DNA from: Bacteroidia bacterium
GTDB lineage: Bacteria; Bacteroidota; Bacteroidia; DATLTG01
Reading direction: 5' to 3'
DNA: 64,000 nt
Assembly: GCA_039924845.1 (NCBI GenBank)
Contig: JBDTAC010000088.1
Span: 1-64,000, forward strand
This document shows positions 16,589-25,062 of the stretch, piece after piece. Made by a program: the position numbers and the translations under genes. The notes beneath the pieces are model-generated. The model did not search any database, had not been told where the DNA came from, and worked only from the letters and a program-made list of their open reading frames with translations. Each line of letters opens with the position of its first letter. The stretch's first letter is position 1.

Positions 16589-18074
16589 ATTTCAATTCTT
16601 TCATTATCTTATTTATATCAATACCTAAGCCTTTGGAAATTGCCATTCCAAGCTTTGTATCCAAGCGAAAAAAATAACACAATTGCCGGTTGATTATTAA
16701 TTCCTTTTTTTCTCCGTCAATTCGACTCATGGAATCAACAATGTTTGAAACTAAATTATGTCTGTCGTAATCATTCATAGCATTATTGAATAAGCATCCA
16801 GCTTGTGTGTAATGATCATCTTCACCTTTCCCGTTTCTGTCATACCAATCAGCAATAGTATTATCTAAAGTCATTGCGAATTCTTTGTATTTTTTATCAG
16901 CATAGATAGTATCAAAACGATTTGGCGAATAATTTGGGGCATCTTCTCCATTGTTGCCCATTGTCATTGCACCATCGCGTTCGTAATTAGCAATCATATA
17001 AGGACATTTATTTACTGGAATCTGTTCGTAATTTACTCCCAAACGATAACGATGTGCATCGGGATAAGTAAGTAAGCGCCCTTGTAATAATTTATCGGGA
17101 GAGTAACTAATGCCATCTACAATATGTGCAGGTGCAAATGCCGATTGCTCTACTTCGGCAAAATAATTTTTTGGAATTTGATTTAATTCCATTGATCCTA
17201 CCTCAATCAATGGATATGTTGCATGAGGCCAAACTTTTGTAATGTCAAATGGATTGAAAGAAAGGTTATTCGCTTGCTCGTTTGTCATCACTTGTATTTG
17301 TAATTTCCATTTTGGAAAATTCTTTCTGTCAATGGCTTCCACCATATCGCGTTGTGCAAAATCAAGATCTTTACTTTTCATTTCAGCCGCTTCATCATTG
17401 GTGAAGTTTTTTATTCCTTGCACTGTTTTAAAATGAAACTTCACCCATATTTTTTCATTGTTTTCATTTATCATTGAGAATGTATGTGAGCCATATCCAT
17501 TCATGTGTCTATGTCCATAAGGCGTTCCTCTATCACTCATCAAAATCAAAACCTGATGTAAACTTTCTGGATTTAAGCTAAAATAATCCCACATCATAGT
17601 TGGATTTTTGCAATTCGTTCGCGGATCTCTCTTTTGAGTATGAATAAAATCGCTAAATTTTTTGGGATCTTTTATAAAAAAAACAGGAGTATTGTTTCCC
17701 ACTAAATCCCAATTACCATCTTCTGTATAAAACTTTACAGCAAAACCTCTTGGATCTCTTTCGCTATCAGCGCTGCCTTTTTCACCACCCACCATCGAAA
17801 AACGAGCGAACACTTTTGTTTGTTTTCCTATTGTATTAAATAGTTTCGCTTTTGTATATTTTGAAATATCATTTGTAACCGTAAATGTGCCAAATACCCC
17901 CGTTCCCTTAGCGTGAACAACCCTTTCGGGAATTCGCTCACGGTTGAAGTGAGCCATTTTTTCATGAAGAATATAATCTTGTAAAAGCAATGGACCTCGA
18001 ACTCCTACACTCATTGTGTTTTCATCTTCGGTATAAGGTCTGCCCGATGCAGTAGTTAATTTTTTGTTTTTCAT
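16560..18074 (-). CDS. katA: Catalase (monofunctional heme)
   Basis: Breaks down hydrogen peroxide. At 504 residues it is a small-subunit clade catalase. The distal His54 (RVVHAKGTG) and Asn127 (DLVGNNTP) are present. The proximal heme-ligand Tyr lies in GRLLTYPDAHRYRLG. The conserved FARFSMVGGEKGSADSERDPRG and ANYERDGAM segments are intact. The protein has no signal peptide. The gene stands between a DUF3494 gene and the surface operon. Its upstream gap (18075-18181) is filled by a bidirectional hairpin, so its own promoter must be close to the start or overlap that hairpin. Confidence 0.97.
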   Translation of the reverse strand: MKNKKLTTASGRPYTEDENTMSVGVRGPLLLQDYILHEKMAHFNRERIPERVVHAKGTGVFGTFTVTNDISKYTKAKLFNTIGKQTKVFARFSMVGGEKGSADSERDPRGFAVKFYTEDGNWDLVGNNTPVFFIKDPKKFSDFIHTQKRDPRTNCKNPTMMWDYFSLNPESLHQVLILMSDRGTPYGHRHMNGYGSHTFSMINENNEKIWVKFHFKTVQGIKNFTNDEAAEMKSKDLDFAQRDMVEAIDRKNFPKWKLQIQVMTNEQANNLSFNPFDITKVWPHATYPLIEVGSMELNQIPKNYFAEVEQSAFAPAHIVDGISYSPDKLLQGRLLTYPDAHRYRLGVNYEQIPVNKCPYMIANYERDGAMTMGNNGEDAPNYSPNRFDTIYADKKYKEFAMTLDNTIADWYDRNGKGEDDHYTQAGCLFNNAMNDYDRHNLVSNIVDSMSRIDGEKKELIINRQLCYFFRLDTKLGMAISKGLGIDINKIMKELKCVNDVTTSF

Positions 18075-18091
18075 TTTTAAGTATATAACAG

Positions 18092-18156
18092 AAAAAAAGC
18101 CGCTATTTAAAAATACCGAATGTTATTTTCGAGATTTTTAAATAGCGGCTTTTTTT
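18092..18156. terminator. Bidirectional terminator between catalase and DUF3494 genes
   Basis: Arms of about 23 nt (A7, GCCGCTATTT, AAAAT and its mirror) flank a 19-nt loop. The A7 and T7 ends give a U-tract in both directions. It follows the DUF3494 gene 18182-19789 on the minus strand. Confidence 0.8.
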
Positions 18157-18181
18157 CCAATGTTTTAGAATAGATATCTAT

Positions 18182-19789
18182 TTACTGTAATGAAATCAGC
18201 TTGCCTGATTGTATTACAGTATTGTCTTGAATCACTTTATAAAAGTAAATACCAGAAGGAAGTGAATTAGTTCCAATTATGGTGTTTGAATTATTAATAA
18301 GTGTATTCATTACTTCAACACCAAGAACATTATACATTATAAATTCACATTTATTGATTTGTGTGGAATTGTTTTTAATGTTAATTTGGTTGCTAAAAGG
18401 ATTAGGAAAAACACTAATCAATTCTTTTTTATCAACTACAGGAACGCCAGTTGCTGTACAAATAGGAGCCATTGTAGTGCTAATTGAATCAGTAGTAAAA
18501 GACCCGCTCGTTGTATAAACTCTTCCGTTAATTGTAGCTTCTTTGTCTAAACTAACGGCACCGTTATTACAAACTATTGTTCCATTGAAATCCGAATAAT
18601 TATTTATTTTTACTGCACCATTCACTACCCAAAATACATTTTTTGATTGTGTTCCGTTAATCAAAATAACTTTTGAATAAGTGCTTGTTGCAAGTGCTCC
18701 ATTTATCTTGATAACAAATACCGCATTCGCATTACTTTCCGCATTCAAATAAAGAGAATCTGTAAATGTTGTTGCGGCATTCATAATATAAGTATGTGGT
18801 GTTAAAACTAAATTCCTTCCAAACTGTACAGGATACAACAACTCAATATCAGCAGGTAATGTGTTCAAATAAGTATAAACATTCCCCAAATCTGTTGCAC
18901 ATATTGCTGTAGATGCGTCAGGAGTTGAATGAATTGTCCCTGTTACAAATAAGGGAGTAAAGCCAGTAGTTAAACCTACATTTGTTCCAACATCCCCCAT
19001 AACATGTGTAACGCCAGTATTTGTAAGTGATCCGTTACCAGAAAACAACGCATAACAAGCAGTTGAAGCTAAGTTAGGATAGGCAGGACCCGTTAGTAAA
19101 GGACTTCCGCAACCAATCGGCGTATAAGCAAGTACTCCGTCAACAGTAACAGAGCCTGCAGTAGAAAGAGCTCTACCTTCAAGAGTATCGCCCGTATTCA
19201 TATTAATTGCCGCATTATTCGCAACTATAGTTCCTTTCATAAAAGTTCCTGCCGCCATACTTACCAAGCCTTCCACTTTCCAATATACATTACATGCCTT
19301 AGCACCGTTAATCAATTTTACTTTTGAATCAGCAGAGGTTGAAAAAGAGCCTTGAATTTGAAAAATAAATACAGCATTCGGATTTCCTTGTGCATTCAAA
19401 TAAAGATTTAAGTTAAGTGTTGTTGCCGCGGAAATAGAATACACACCAGCAGTAAGCGTGTCTCCGTTACCTAAAAGAGGTGCAGGAAAAAAAGTTGGAG
19501 TGGTAGCATTTAACTGATTATACGCATTCAGCAAATCAGTTGAACATTGCGCACTTGCTGCATCTCCATCATGCATAACACCATTCACATTTCCAAACCC
19601 AGTACTCGATCCGTTGTTCGTACCTACATTTCCTGTAATCTGTGAAATACCCGAATTAGTTACAGCGCCATTTGTTGTGAAGAGTTCAAAATCTGCTGCG
19701 GTACCGAGATTAATAGCTTGTCCGAAATTAATTATTGGAATTAAAAGCAGAGCAACTACAATTAATTTAGTTAGTATTTTAGTTTTCAT
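18182..19789 (-). CDS. Two-domain DUF3494 protein with T9SS type A sorting domain
   Basis: A 535-residue secreted protein: signal peptide (1-25, ending NFGQA), DUF3494 domain 1 (about 26-232), DUF3494 domain 2 (240-445) and a type A sorting domain (454-535, VFPNPFSNQINIKNN and GIYFYKVIQDN) that directs it through the type IX system to the surface or medium. The two domains resemble those of 13699-16485, but there are no Ig or DUF11 spacers. Ice binding or adhesion is inferred from the family. It has its own promoter, with the leader duplicated at 4638-4747. Confidence 0.92.
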   Translation of the reverse strand: MKTKILTKLIVVALLLIPIINFGQAINLGTAADFELFTTNGAVTNSGISQITGNVGTNNGSSTGFGNVNGVMHDGDAASAQCSTDLLNAYNQLNATTPTFFPAPLLGNGDTLTAGVYSISAATTLNLNLYLNAQGNPNAVFIFQIQGSFSTSADSKVKLINGAKACNVYWKVEGLVSMAAGTFMKGTIVANNAAINMNTGDTLEGRALSTAGSVTVDGVLAYTPIGCGSPLLTGPAYPNLASTACYALFSGNGSLTNTGVTHVMGDVGTNVGLTTGFTPLFVTGTIHSTPDASTAICATDLGNVYTYLNTLPADIELLYPVQFGRNLVLTPHTYIMNAATTFTDSLYLNAESNANAVFVIKINGALATSTYSKVILINGTQSKNVFWVVNGAVKINNYSDFNGTIVCNNGAVSLDKEATINGRVYTTSGSFTTDSISTTMAPICTATGVPVVDKKELISVFPNPFSNQINIKNNSTQINKCEFIMYNVLGVEVMNTLINNSNTIIGTNSLPSGIYFYKVIQDNTVIQSGKLISLQ

Positions 19790-19802
19790 TTTTTTGTTTT
19801 TT

Positions 19803-19912
19803 AGTTATGCGTTACTGGCGCTCAGGTGTGAATTGTTTTCACATGGCAAAGATGAGCGGATAAGTATTGATAAGTGTTACAGAGTAAAATGAATTAGTTA
19901 CATTATTCACAC
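19803..19912 (-). repeat. 110-bp leader shared with the DUF3494 lipoprotein gene (copy B)
   Basis: Partner of 4638-4747, with three mismatches over 110 bp. It includes the operator, the -7 box and the TGTGAA/TTCACA leader hairpin. Confidence 0.9.
19847..19912 (-). promoter_or_regulatory. TGTAA-type promoter of 18182-19789
   Basis: Plus-strand view: CAAAGATG at 19847-19854, TTACA at 19877-19881, TTACATTATTCACAC at 19898-19912. Spacings are 30 and 21 bp. Confidence 0.76.
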
Positions 19913-19931
19913 ATTTTAAACAGCCCCCAAT

Positions 19932-19963
19932 AAAAAAAGCCGAACTTAAAAGCTCGGCTTTTT
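19932..19963 (-). terminator. Terminator of the alcohol dehydrogenase gene
   Basis: Stem AAGCCGA/TCGGCTT with a 10-nt loop, an A7 run on the left and T-run on the right. It stands 67 bp beyond the stop of 20030-21136. Confidence 0.7.
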
Positions 19964-20029
19964 CAGTACTTACTTGTCATAGCAAACAAAACCCGCATCG
20001 CGCATCGTGAAAATTATTAACTCCTGATT

Positions 20030-21136
20030 TTATGAATTTGTCAAGATGACCTTCATTGCTTTTTCTTTTGATGCATTTCCAAATACTTCATAAGCATGAA
20101 GCATTTCATCTAATTTGAAATGATGTGTTATTAATTTCTTCGGCTCTATTTTTCCTGAAGAAACGGTTTTTAATAACATAGGAGTTGTGTTTGCATTTAC
20201 CAATCCCATGGTTAAGGTGATGTTACGAATCCACAAGTTTTGAATTTGCAAATCCACACTCTTACCATGCACACCTATGTTAGCGATGTGTCCACCTGGA
20301 CGAACAATAGATTGACAGATGTCGAAAGTGGCAGGCGCGCCTACAGCTTCAATAGCTACATCAACACCGTCTTTCGTTTCTGCTAATATCTTTTTAACAG
20401 CATCTTCTTTTCCTGAATTGATACTATCTGTTGCACCGAATTTTTTAGCCAATTCCAAACGATTTTCATCTATATCAATAACATAAATTTTAGCCGGAGA
20501 ATAAAATTGTGAAGTAAGTAAAACTGACATACCAATTGGTCCTGCTCCCACAATTGCAATTGTATCGCCTGGTTTTACACATCCATTCAATACGCCAATC
20601 TCATGACCAGTAGGCAAAATATCACTTAGCATAACCATTGCTTCTTCATCAGCTTCTTTTGGAATCGGATAAAGACTATTATCAGCATGAGGAATACGTA
20701 CATATTCTGCTTGTGTACCATTTATAAGATGACCCAATATCCAGCCGCCATCTTCACAATGACCATACATCTGTTTCTTGCAATATTCACAAGTACCATC
20801 AGATGTTATACAGGATATAATTACATGATCTCCTTTTTTAAAGCTGTTTACCGATGAGCCCACTTCTTCAATTACACCAACGCCTTCATGTCCTAATGTG
20901 GTACCAGGTTTACAGGTTGGAGTTTTACCATGCAGAATACCTAAGTCAGTTCCGCAAATAGTTGTCTTTAAAATTTTCACCAAGGCATCTGTTGGTTTTT
21001 CAATAACAGGTTTTGGTATTTCTTTCCATTCTATTTTCTCGAGTCCGCCATAAACAAGACCTTTCATCGTTTTCTTGTTCTCATTAGAAGAGTGGTTTGA
21101 TTCTTCTTTTTTAAATGGCGCTGCTGTAGTTTCCAT
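20030..21136 (-). CDS. Zinc-dependent alcohol dehydrogenase
   Basis: A 368-residue cytoplasmic MDR-family enzyme oxidising an alcohol with NAD(P). The catalytic zinc site is shown by TICGTDLGILHG and GHEGVGVIEEVG. The structural zinc site is a Cys cluster (CITSDGTCEYCKKQMYGHC). The Rossmann motif is VGAGPIGMSV. The first 23 residues are a charged extension; Met24 (21067) is an alternative start nearer to family length. Expression is separate from the upstream Cys-rich gene, because a 12-bp hairpin terminator lies between them. The substrate is unknown. Confidence 0.92.
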   Translation of the reverse strand: METTAAPFKKEESNHSSNENKKTMKGLVYGGLEKIEWKEIPKPVIEKPTDALVKILKTTICGTDLGILHGKTPTCKPGTTLGHEGVGVIEEVGSSVNSFKKGDHVIISCITSDGTCEYCKKQMYGHCEDGGWILGHLINGTQAEYVRIPHADNSLYPIPKEADEEAMVMLSDILPTGHEIGVLNGCVKPGDTIAIVGAGPIGMSVLLTSQFYSPAKIYVIDIDENRLELAKKFGATDSINSGKEDAVKKILAETKDGVDVAIEAVGAPATFDICQSIVRPGGHIANIGVHGKSVDLQIQNLWIRNITLTMGLVNANTTPMLLKTVSSGKIEPKKLITHHFKLDEMLHAYEVFGNASKEKAMKVILTNS

Positions 21137-21190
21137 TTCTTAGGAGTTTAGTTTGCAACAAAATGATAGAGAAAGGAAGCAAAATAAAAT

Positions 21191-21228
21191 TTATCGCACT
21201 TGAACTATTTTTCGAGCAAGTGCGATAA
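21191..21228. terminator. Terminator between the Cys-rich and alcohol dehydrogenase genes
   Basis: Perfect 12-bp stem TTATCGCACTTG/CAAGTGCGATAA with a 14-nt loop, T-rich on both sides. It ends the 21236-21568 transcript. Confidence 0.85.
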
Positions 21229-21235
21229 TTTTTAT

Positions 21236-21568
21236 TTATAAAGCTACTGCAAGCATACTTTTGCATTCTGTCGCACATTTGCGACAAGCTGCTGCACAAT
21301 CTTTGCAATGCTGCATGTCAGAATGCTTTTCACATTCAGTTGAACAAGCAATACAAGCGTCTTCACATTTTTTGCAAAGGGCTTCTAAATTTGCAGAACC
21401 GTTTTTACTCGCAGTGATTAAATTACTACAAGCATCTTTGCAGGCAATACAAAGTCTTATGGAATTTTCCATTCCAGTTTTACCTTTGTTTTCTGTTGAA
21501 CAAGTACCACAAGTGTCAACGCACTTTTGACAAGCGGCAATGCAGCTTTCAATTTTTTTAGTTTCCAT
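21236..21568 (-). CDS. Four-helix-bundle copper-binding protein (Csp/DUF326-like)
   Basis: A 110-residue protein with 18 cysteines, nearly all in CxxxC or CxxC spacing along the predicted helices (CIAACQKCVDTCGTC, CIACKDAC, CKKCEDACIACSTEC, CKDCAAACRKCATEC). This is the pattern of the copper-storage protein family, in which Cys line the core of a four-helix bundle and hold many Cu(I) ions. There is no signal peptide, so this would be a cytosolic form. It is monocistronic under a TGTAA-type promoter, which links copper handling to the stress block. Confidence 0.9.
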   Translation of the reverse strand: METKKIESCIAACQKCVDTCGTCSTENKGKTGMENSIRLCIACKDACSNLITASKNGSANLEALCKKCEDACIACSTECEKHSDMQHCKDCAAACRKCATECKSMLAVAL

Positions 21569-21605
21569 TTTTTTATGTTTTATTTGTAACTGAATTATTA
21601 CTCGA

Positions 21606-21672
21606 CAAAGTTGATTCCATTATAATTGATAAACCTTACATAAGTCTATACTATTAGTTATATCATTCACAC
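21606..21672 (-). promoter_or_regulatory. TGTAA-type promoter of the Cys-rich copper-binding gene
   Basis: Plus-strand view: CAAAGTTG at 21606-21613, TTACA at 21636-21640, TTATATCATTCACAC at 21658-21672. Spacings are 30 and 22 bp; the repeat has one T for C. Confidence 0.68.
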
Positions 21673-21801
21673 ATTAGGGATGTGCTTTCAAAAGGAGCGT
21701 TTTTAGCACTCCGAAAAGAAGAAGATAAAGAGAGAAATGCAAATTTTCTGATAATACAGGATAGCTAATTAAATAGGATTAATTTTTTGGAAACTGACCA
21801 T

Positions 21802-21872
21802 TCAAAATGTATTTATATTTGTCAGCTAAAGAAGTCCACTTTTATTTGAAAGAATAGAACTCTGATACGAAT
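21802..21872 (+). repeat. 70-bp dispersed repeat, copy 1
   Basis: About 90% identical to 24882-24950. Both copies contain TATATTTG followed by TCAGCTAAAG and a shared block ending GAACTCTGATACG. Copy 1 lies 55 bp before the gene at 21927. Confidence 0.75.
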
Positions 21873-21926
21873 AACAATTTCTATTCTTTACACAATTTTA
21901 ATAGGATATTTTTAGTGTAATCTCTT

Positions 21927-22658
21927 ATGAAGAAGATACTTAATTTGGTTTTATTCTCCTTGTTTCTTTTTCCGACATCATTATTGGCTGGACCTCCTTA
22001 TGATACGGATGATCCAGTACCAGTTGATTTCCATCATTGGGAATTCTATTGTTCATCTGTCGGTTTTGTCAATGAAAATACGGTAGTAAGTACTGCTCCA
22101 CATATTGAAGTAAATTATGGACCATTTCACAATGTGCAATTACACATCATCACTCCCATGTCGTATGTTACTGATAAAGAGAAATCTGCTTATGGATATG
22201 GCGATACCGAATTAGGGATGAAGTTTAGATTTGTTAATAGAGATTCAGGACGTTTTCAAATAGGGGTTTTCCCATTAATAGAACTACCGACAGGCAATGC
22301 AAATAAAGACCTCGGAAGTGGCAACACCTCCATTTATATTCCGATATGGATTCAAAAAGCAATTGGTAAGTGGACTTCTTATGGCGGTGGTGGATATTGG
22401 ATAAACCCAGGTAAAGGAAACCAAAATTATGAATTTGTTGGTTGCCAAACTCAGTACCAAATTATAAAATCCACAAGTATTGGATGCGAAGCATATTACG
22501 TTACAGCAAGCCAAATAGGAGGAAAGGGAGACTTTAGATTTAGGCTTGGTTCCGTAATTGATTTTAATGATTATCACCATTTATTGTTTTCAATAGGTCG
22601 AAGTATTATCGGTGATACAAATCTGCAATGGTATTTAGGCTACCAATTAACTATTTGA
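21927..22658 (+). CDS. Phenol_MetA_deg-like outer-membrane transporter-type protein
   Basis: A 243-residue protein with a signal peptide (1-21, ending LLAG) and a beta-barrel-like body. GPPYDTDDPVPVDFHHWEFY, HNVQLHIITPMSYV, YGYGDTELGMKFRF, GVFPLIELPTGNANKDLGSG and FSIGRSIIGDTNLQWYLGYQL match the family of outer-membrane proteins named for phenol degradation (PF13557). Substrate and role are unknown. It is the only plus-strand gene in the accessory block and looks monocistronic. Confidence 0.75.
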   Translation: MKKILNLVLFSLFLFPTSLLAGPPYDTDDPVPVDFHHWEFYCSSVGFVNENTVVSTAPHIEVNYGPFHNVQLHIITPMSYVTDKEKSAYGYGDTELGMKFRFVNRDSGRFQIGVFPLIELPTGNANKDLGSGNTSIYIPIWIQKAIGKWTSYGGGGYWINPGKGNQNYEFVGCQTQYQIIKSTSIGCEAYYVTASQIGGKGDFRFRLGSVIDFNDYHHLLFSIGRSIIGDTNLQWYLGYQLTI

Positions 22659-22988
22659 GGCTTGTGAACAAACAACGCACAAAAAGCTTTTGAACTTATT
22701 ATGCCTCGTAGGCACATGTGTGTGAGGGCTTGTTTTTTTGTGCTTCGAAAAAATAATTGCACTTTTGGTTGATAAAGAAAAGATCTTTTTTGGATAGAAA
22801 GCATACAAGTTTAATGTATCACGAAGCACAACGCACAAAGCTAATCCTTCAGCTTTGCGTTTACAGGGTAGGAACAGAATAGAATTTTCAAGTGCATTTA
22901 TAATTCCTTTAGAATGTCTTTTGGCTAAAAGGAATCCTAAAATTCAATTCAAATAGATGTAGTTTAAAAAGAGTTCTGAAACTAAAAA
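22659..22988. other. 330-bp intergenic region with inverted and direct repeats
   Basis: CAACGCACAAA occurs at 22673-22683 and again at 22829-22839. TTGTGCTTCG (22738-22747) is inverted at 22822-22831. AACGC-ac-AAAGCT pairs with AGCTTTGCGTT at 22831-22861 with a 2-nt bulge. No coding region was found. The genes on either side converge here. Confidence 0.5.
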
Positions 22989-23474
22989 TTATTTAATACT
23001 ATCTTGCTGTGTAGTAGTAGGCGTAATTATAGTATTTGAATCAATTTCTTTGTGCATGATTTTCCCACCAAGATAACCGACATAAGCCATTCCAATAAAT
23101 GAAATAATTGAAACGAGGAGTGTTGCCCGAATGAGGAAAGTGGTGTATTTCATTTTCTTATAGTCAACATAAATATACGCGAGAGCAAGAATCCCTGTTA
23201 GTTCTACCAGCCAAAATAAGCTGTCAGCCGCCTCATCGTGATTATGTATATCTGTTTTGTTTATACCCGGAAGCATTTTAACAATGTGCGCTGTCCCATC
23301 ACCCGTTAGATAAACAACAATAGTGATTAAGGCAATAATGACTAAAAAATACATAGATATAGTAATAACTTCCTGTTTTTTCCTGAACGTGCCATAAGCC
23401 AAAATGCTGGAGACAATTAATAACCCAACAATGGGAAAATGATTTAGCAGTAAGTGTATATGAGCTGGATCCAT
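22989..23474 (-). CDS. DUF2231-like integral membrane protein
   Basis: A 161-residue protein with four to five membrane helices. The start HIHLLLNHFPIVGLLIVSS matches the HxxxNHFPI signature of DUF2231-type proteins. A polar segment with His and Asp (DIHNHDEAADSLFW) between helices 3 and 4 could bind a metal or heme; that is inference. It ends in a short Thr/Gln-rich tail. It is monocistronic and lacks the TGTAA promoter seen in its neighbours. Confidence 0.65.
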   Translation of the reverse strand: MDPAHIHLLLNHFPIVGLLIVSSILAYGTFRKKQEVITISMYFLVIIALITIVVYLTGDGTAHIVKMLPGINKTDIHNHDEAADSLFWLVELTGILALAYIYVDYKKMKYTTFLIRATLLVSIISFIGMAYVGYLGGKIMHKEIDSNTIITPTTTQQDSIK

Positions 23475-23580
23475 AAGAATATTATTTTAAATTAAGAACA
23501 AATTAAAGCTATTTTTCAGTTGGTTGTGATATAAAAATTATAAATTTAAATGATACTAATTTCGGTGGAAGCTGATAAGT

Positions 23581-24579
23581 TTAGGCTTCAACAATCATTT
23601 TACCTGTATTTTCACCTTTAAATAAGCCTAATAAGGCTTCCGGTAATTTATCAAATCCTTTAATTATTGTTTCAGTAAATTTCAATTTATTTTCTTTTAC
23701 CCATTGTGTTAATTGTTTAATGCCTTCCGGAAAATCATTTTTATAATTACCAACAATAAAGCCCTGCATTAATACACTTCTGGTAAGTAGCATAGGTTGC
23801 AGTCGAGGACCCATTGGTATTTCGGTAGTGTTATATAGAGATATTTGTCCGCATAAAGGAATACGAGCATTAAAATTAATATTACTAATAACAGCATCGG
23901 ATATTTTGCCACCTACTCCATCAAAATAAATATCAACCCCTTTAGGAGCGGCTTCTGCAATAGCATCGGATAAGTTGGCGACAGTTTTGTAATTGATAGC
24001 TTCATCAAAACCATATTTTTCTTTTAGTAATTTTATTTTTTCATCAGATCCTGCAATGCCAATTACACGACAACCTTTTATTTTTGCAATTTGTCCCACT
24101 ACTAAACCTACTGCACCAGCCGCTGCCGATACAACAACTGTTTCGCCCGCTTTTGGTTTACCTATGTGTATTAAGCCAAAATAGGCGGTTAAGCCCGTCA
24201 TTCCTAAAATATCTAAATGATAACTTATAGGAGCTATTGAAGGATCAATTTTTTGTAAGCCTTTTTCTTGTGTAATGGTTTGCTCGCGCCAAGGTAACAT
24301 ACCTGCAACGATATCACCTTTTATAAATTTATTTGTTTTACTTTCAATAACTTTTGCAATAACCCCACCTTCTATAGCTTGATTGAGCAGAAACGGTGGA
24401 ACATACGATTTTGCATCGTTCATCCTGCCTCGCATGTATGGATCTACTGAATAATACAAACTCTTCAATAAAACTTCGTCCTCCTTTATTTCAGGCAAAT
24501 CTATTTCTTCGAGTTTGAAATTATCAAGCCTTGGTGTGCCTTTTGGTCTTGATGAAAGTATAAATTGTTTTGTGTTCAT
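23581..24579 (-). CDS. NADP-dependent oxidoreductase, CurA-like MDR family
   Basis: A 332-residue cytoplasmic enzyme of the zinc-independent MDR group. The start RPKGTPRLDNFKLEEIDLPEI, YYSVDPYMRGRMN, the Rossmann fold motif AAAGAVGLVVGQIAKIKGCRVIG and ARIPLCGQISLYNTTEIPMGPR are characteristic of leukotriene B4/curcumin reductase-type enzymes reducing activated double bonds with NADPH. It has its own TGTAA-type promoter with a short 29-nt leader. With the Old Yellow Enzyme encoded next to it, it suggests detoxification of reactive enones. Confidence 0.92.
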   Translation of the reverse strand: MNTKQFILSSRPKGTPRLDNFKLEEIDLPEIKEDEVLLKSLYYSVDPYMRGRMNDAKSYVPPFLLNQAIEGGVIAKVIESKTNKFIKGDIVAGMLPWREQTITQEKGLQKIDPSIAPISYHLDILGMTGLTAYFGLIHIGKPKAGETVVVSAAAGAVGLVVGQIAKIKGCRVIGIAGSDEKIKLLKEKYGFDEAINYKTVANLSDAIAEAAPKGVDIYFDGVGGKISDAVISNINFNARIPLCGQISLYNTTEIPMGPRLQPMLLTRSVLMQGFIVGNYKNDFPEGIKQLTQWVKENKLKFTETIIKGFDKLPEALLGLFKGENTGKMIVEA

Positions 24580-24607
24580 GAGATAGTTTTTTTTAGGATT
24601 AGTTTCA

Positions 24608-24673
24608 CAAAGGAAAAAACATCTAATTTATATAGCATTGTATATTAATAAAGAAAACTTGCATATATCACAG
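24608..24673 (-). promoter_or_regulatory. TGTAA-type promoter of the CurA-like gene (degenerate repeats)
   Basis: Plus-strand view: CAAAGGAA at 24608-24615, TTGTA at 24638-24642, TTGCATATATCACAG at 24659-24673. Spacings of 30 and 21 bp are kept, although the repeats are weaker. Confidence 0.55.
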
Positions 24674-24881
24674 CATCTTTAATTTGAAAGATTTGTTGAA
24701 CAATTCAAGAGCCTATTTGAATAAGTTATTTTTTATTGAATTCAGGGTAAAGGTAACGCATATCTTGCTATTGTATATGACGTTTATCATCTCAGGATTC
24801 AAAAAAACATCAAGATTATTATGGATTTTACTTGTCATTTTTTAACCAACGAAATGCACTTCCCTTAAACATTATATAGTG

Positions 24882-24950
24882 TTCAAAATGTAATTATATT
24901 TGTCAGCTAAAGCAGTGTACTTTTATTTGAAAGAATAGAACTCTGATACG
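24882..24950 (+). repeat. 70-bp dispersed repeat, copy 2
   Basis: Partner of 21802-21872. Here it has no gene downstream on the plus strand, so a TATATTTG-started transcript would run into the convergent neighbour. Confidence 0.75.
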
Positions 24951-25062
24951 TCAGCTTCGCGTCCACGGGGCTTTTGGTTTTGTGAATTGAAAAAATAATT
25001 TTTCAACCCACGTTTTTCAATTGCAAAATAATCCTTTTACTAGAATGTTCTAAGTTTTAGAT

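Larger units (their letters stand above)
21569..21926. other. 358-bp intergenic region with divergent promoters and a repeat
   Basis: The left part holds the TGTAA-type promoter of the Cys-rich gene (21606-21672). The right part holds a 70-bp repeat (21802-21872; partner near 24883) with TATATTTG at 21814-21821, which may start transcription toward the plus-strand gene at 21927. I see no gene in it. Confidence 0.6.
24580..25062. other. 483-bp intergenic region
   Basis: It holds the TGTAA-type promoter of the CurA-like gene (24608-24673), the second copy of a 70-bp repeat (24882-24950), and an iterated palindrome copy near 24986-25000. No gene is evident. Confidence 0.55.

Noticed and set aside
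22831-22861. Integron attC site
   Set aside because: There is a bulged stem, but the RYYYAAC/GTTRRRY core sites are not met and no integrase is present.
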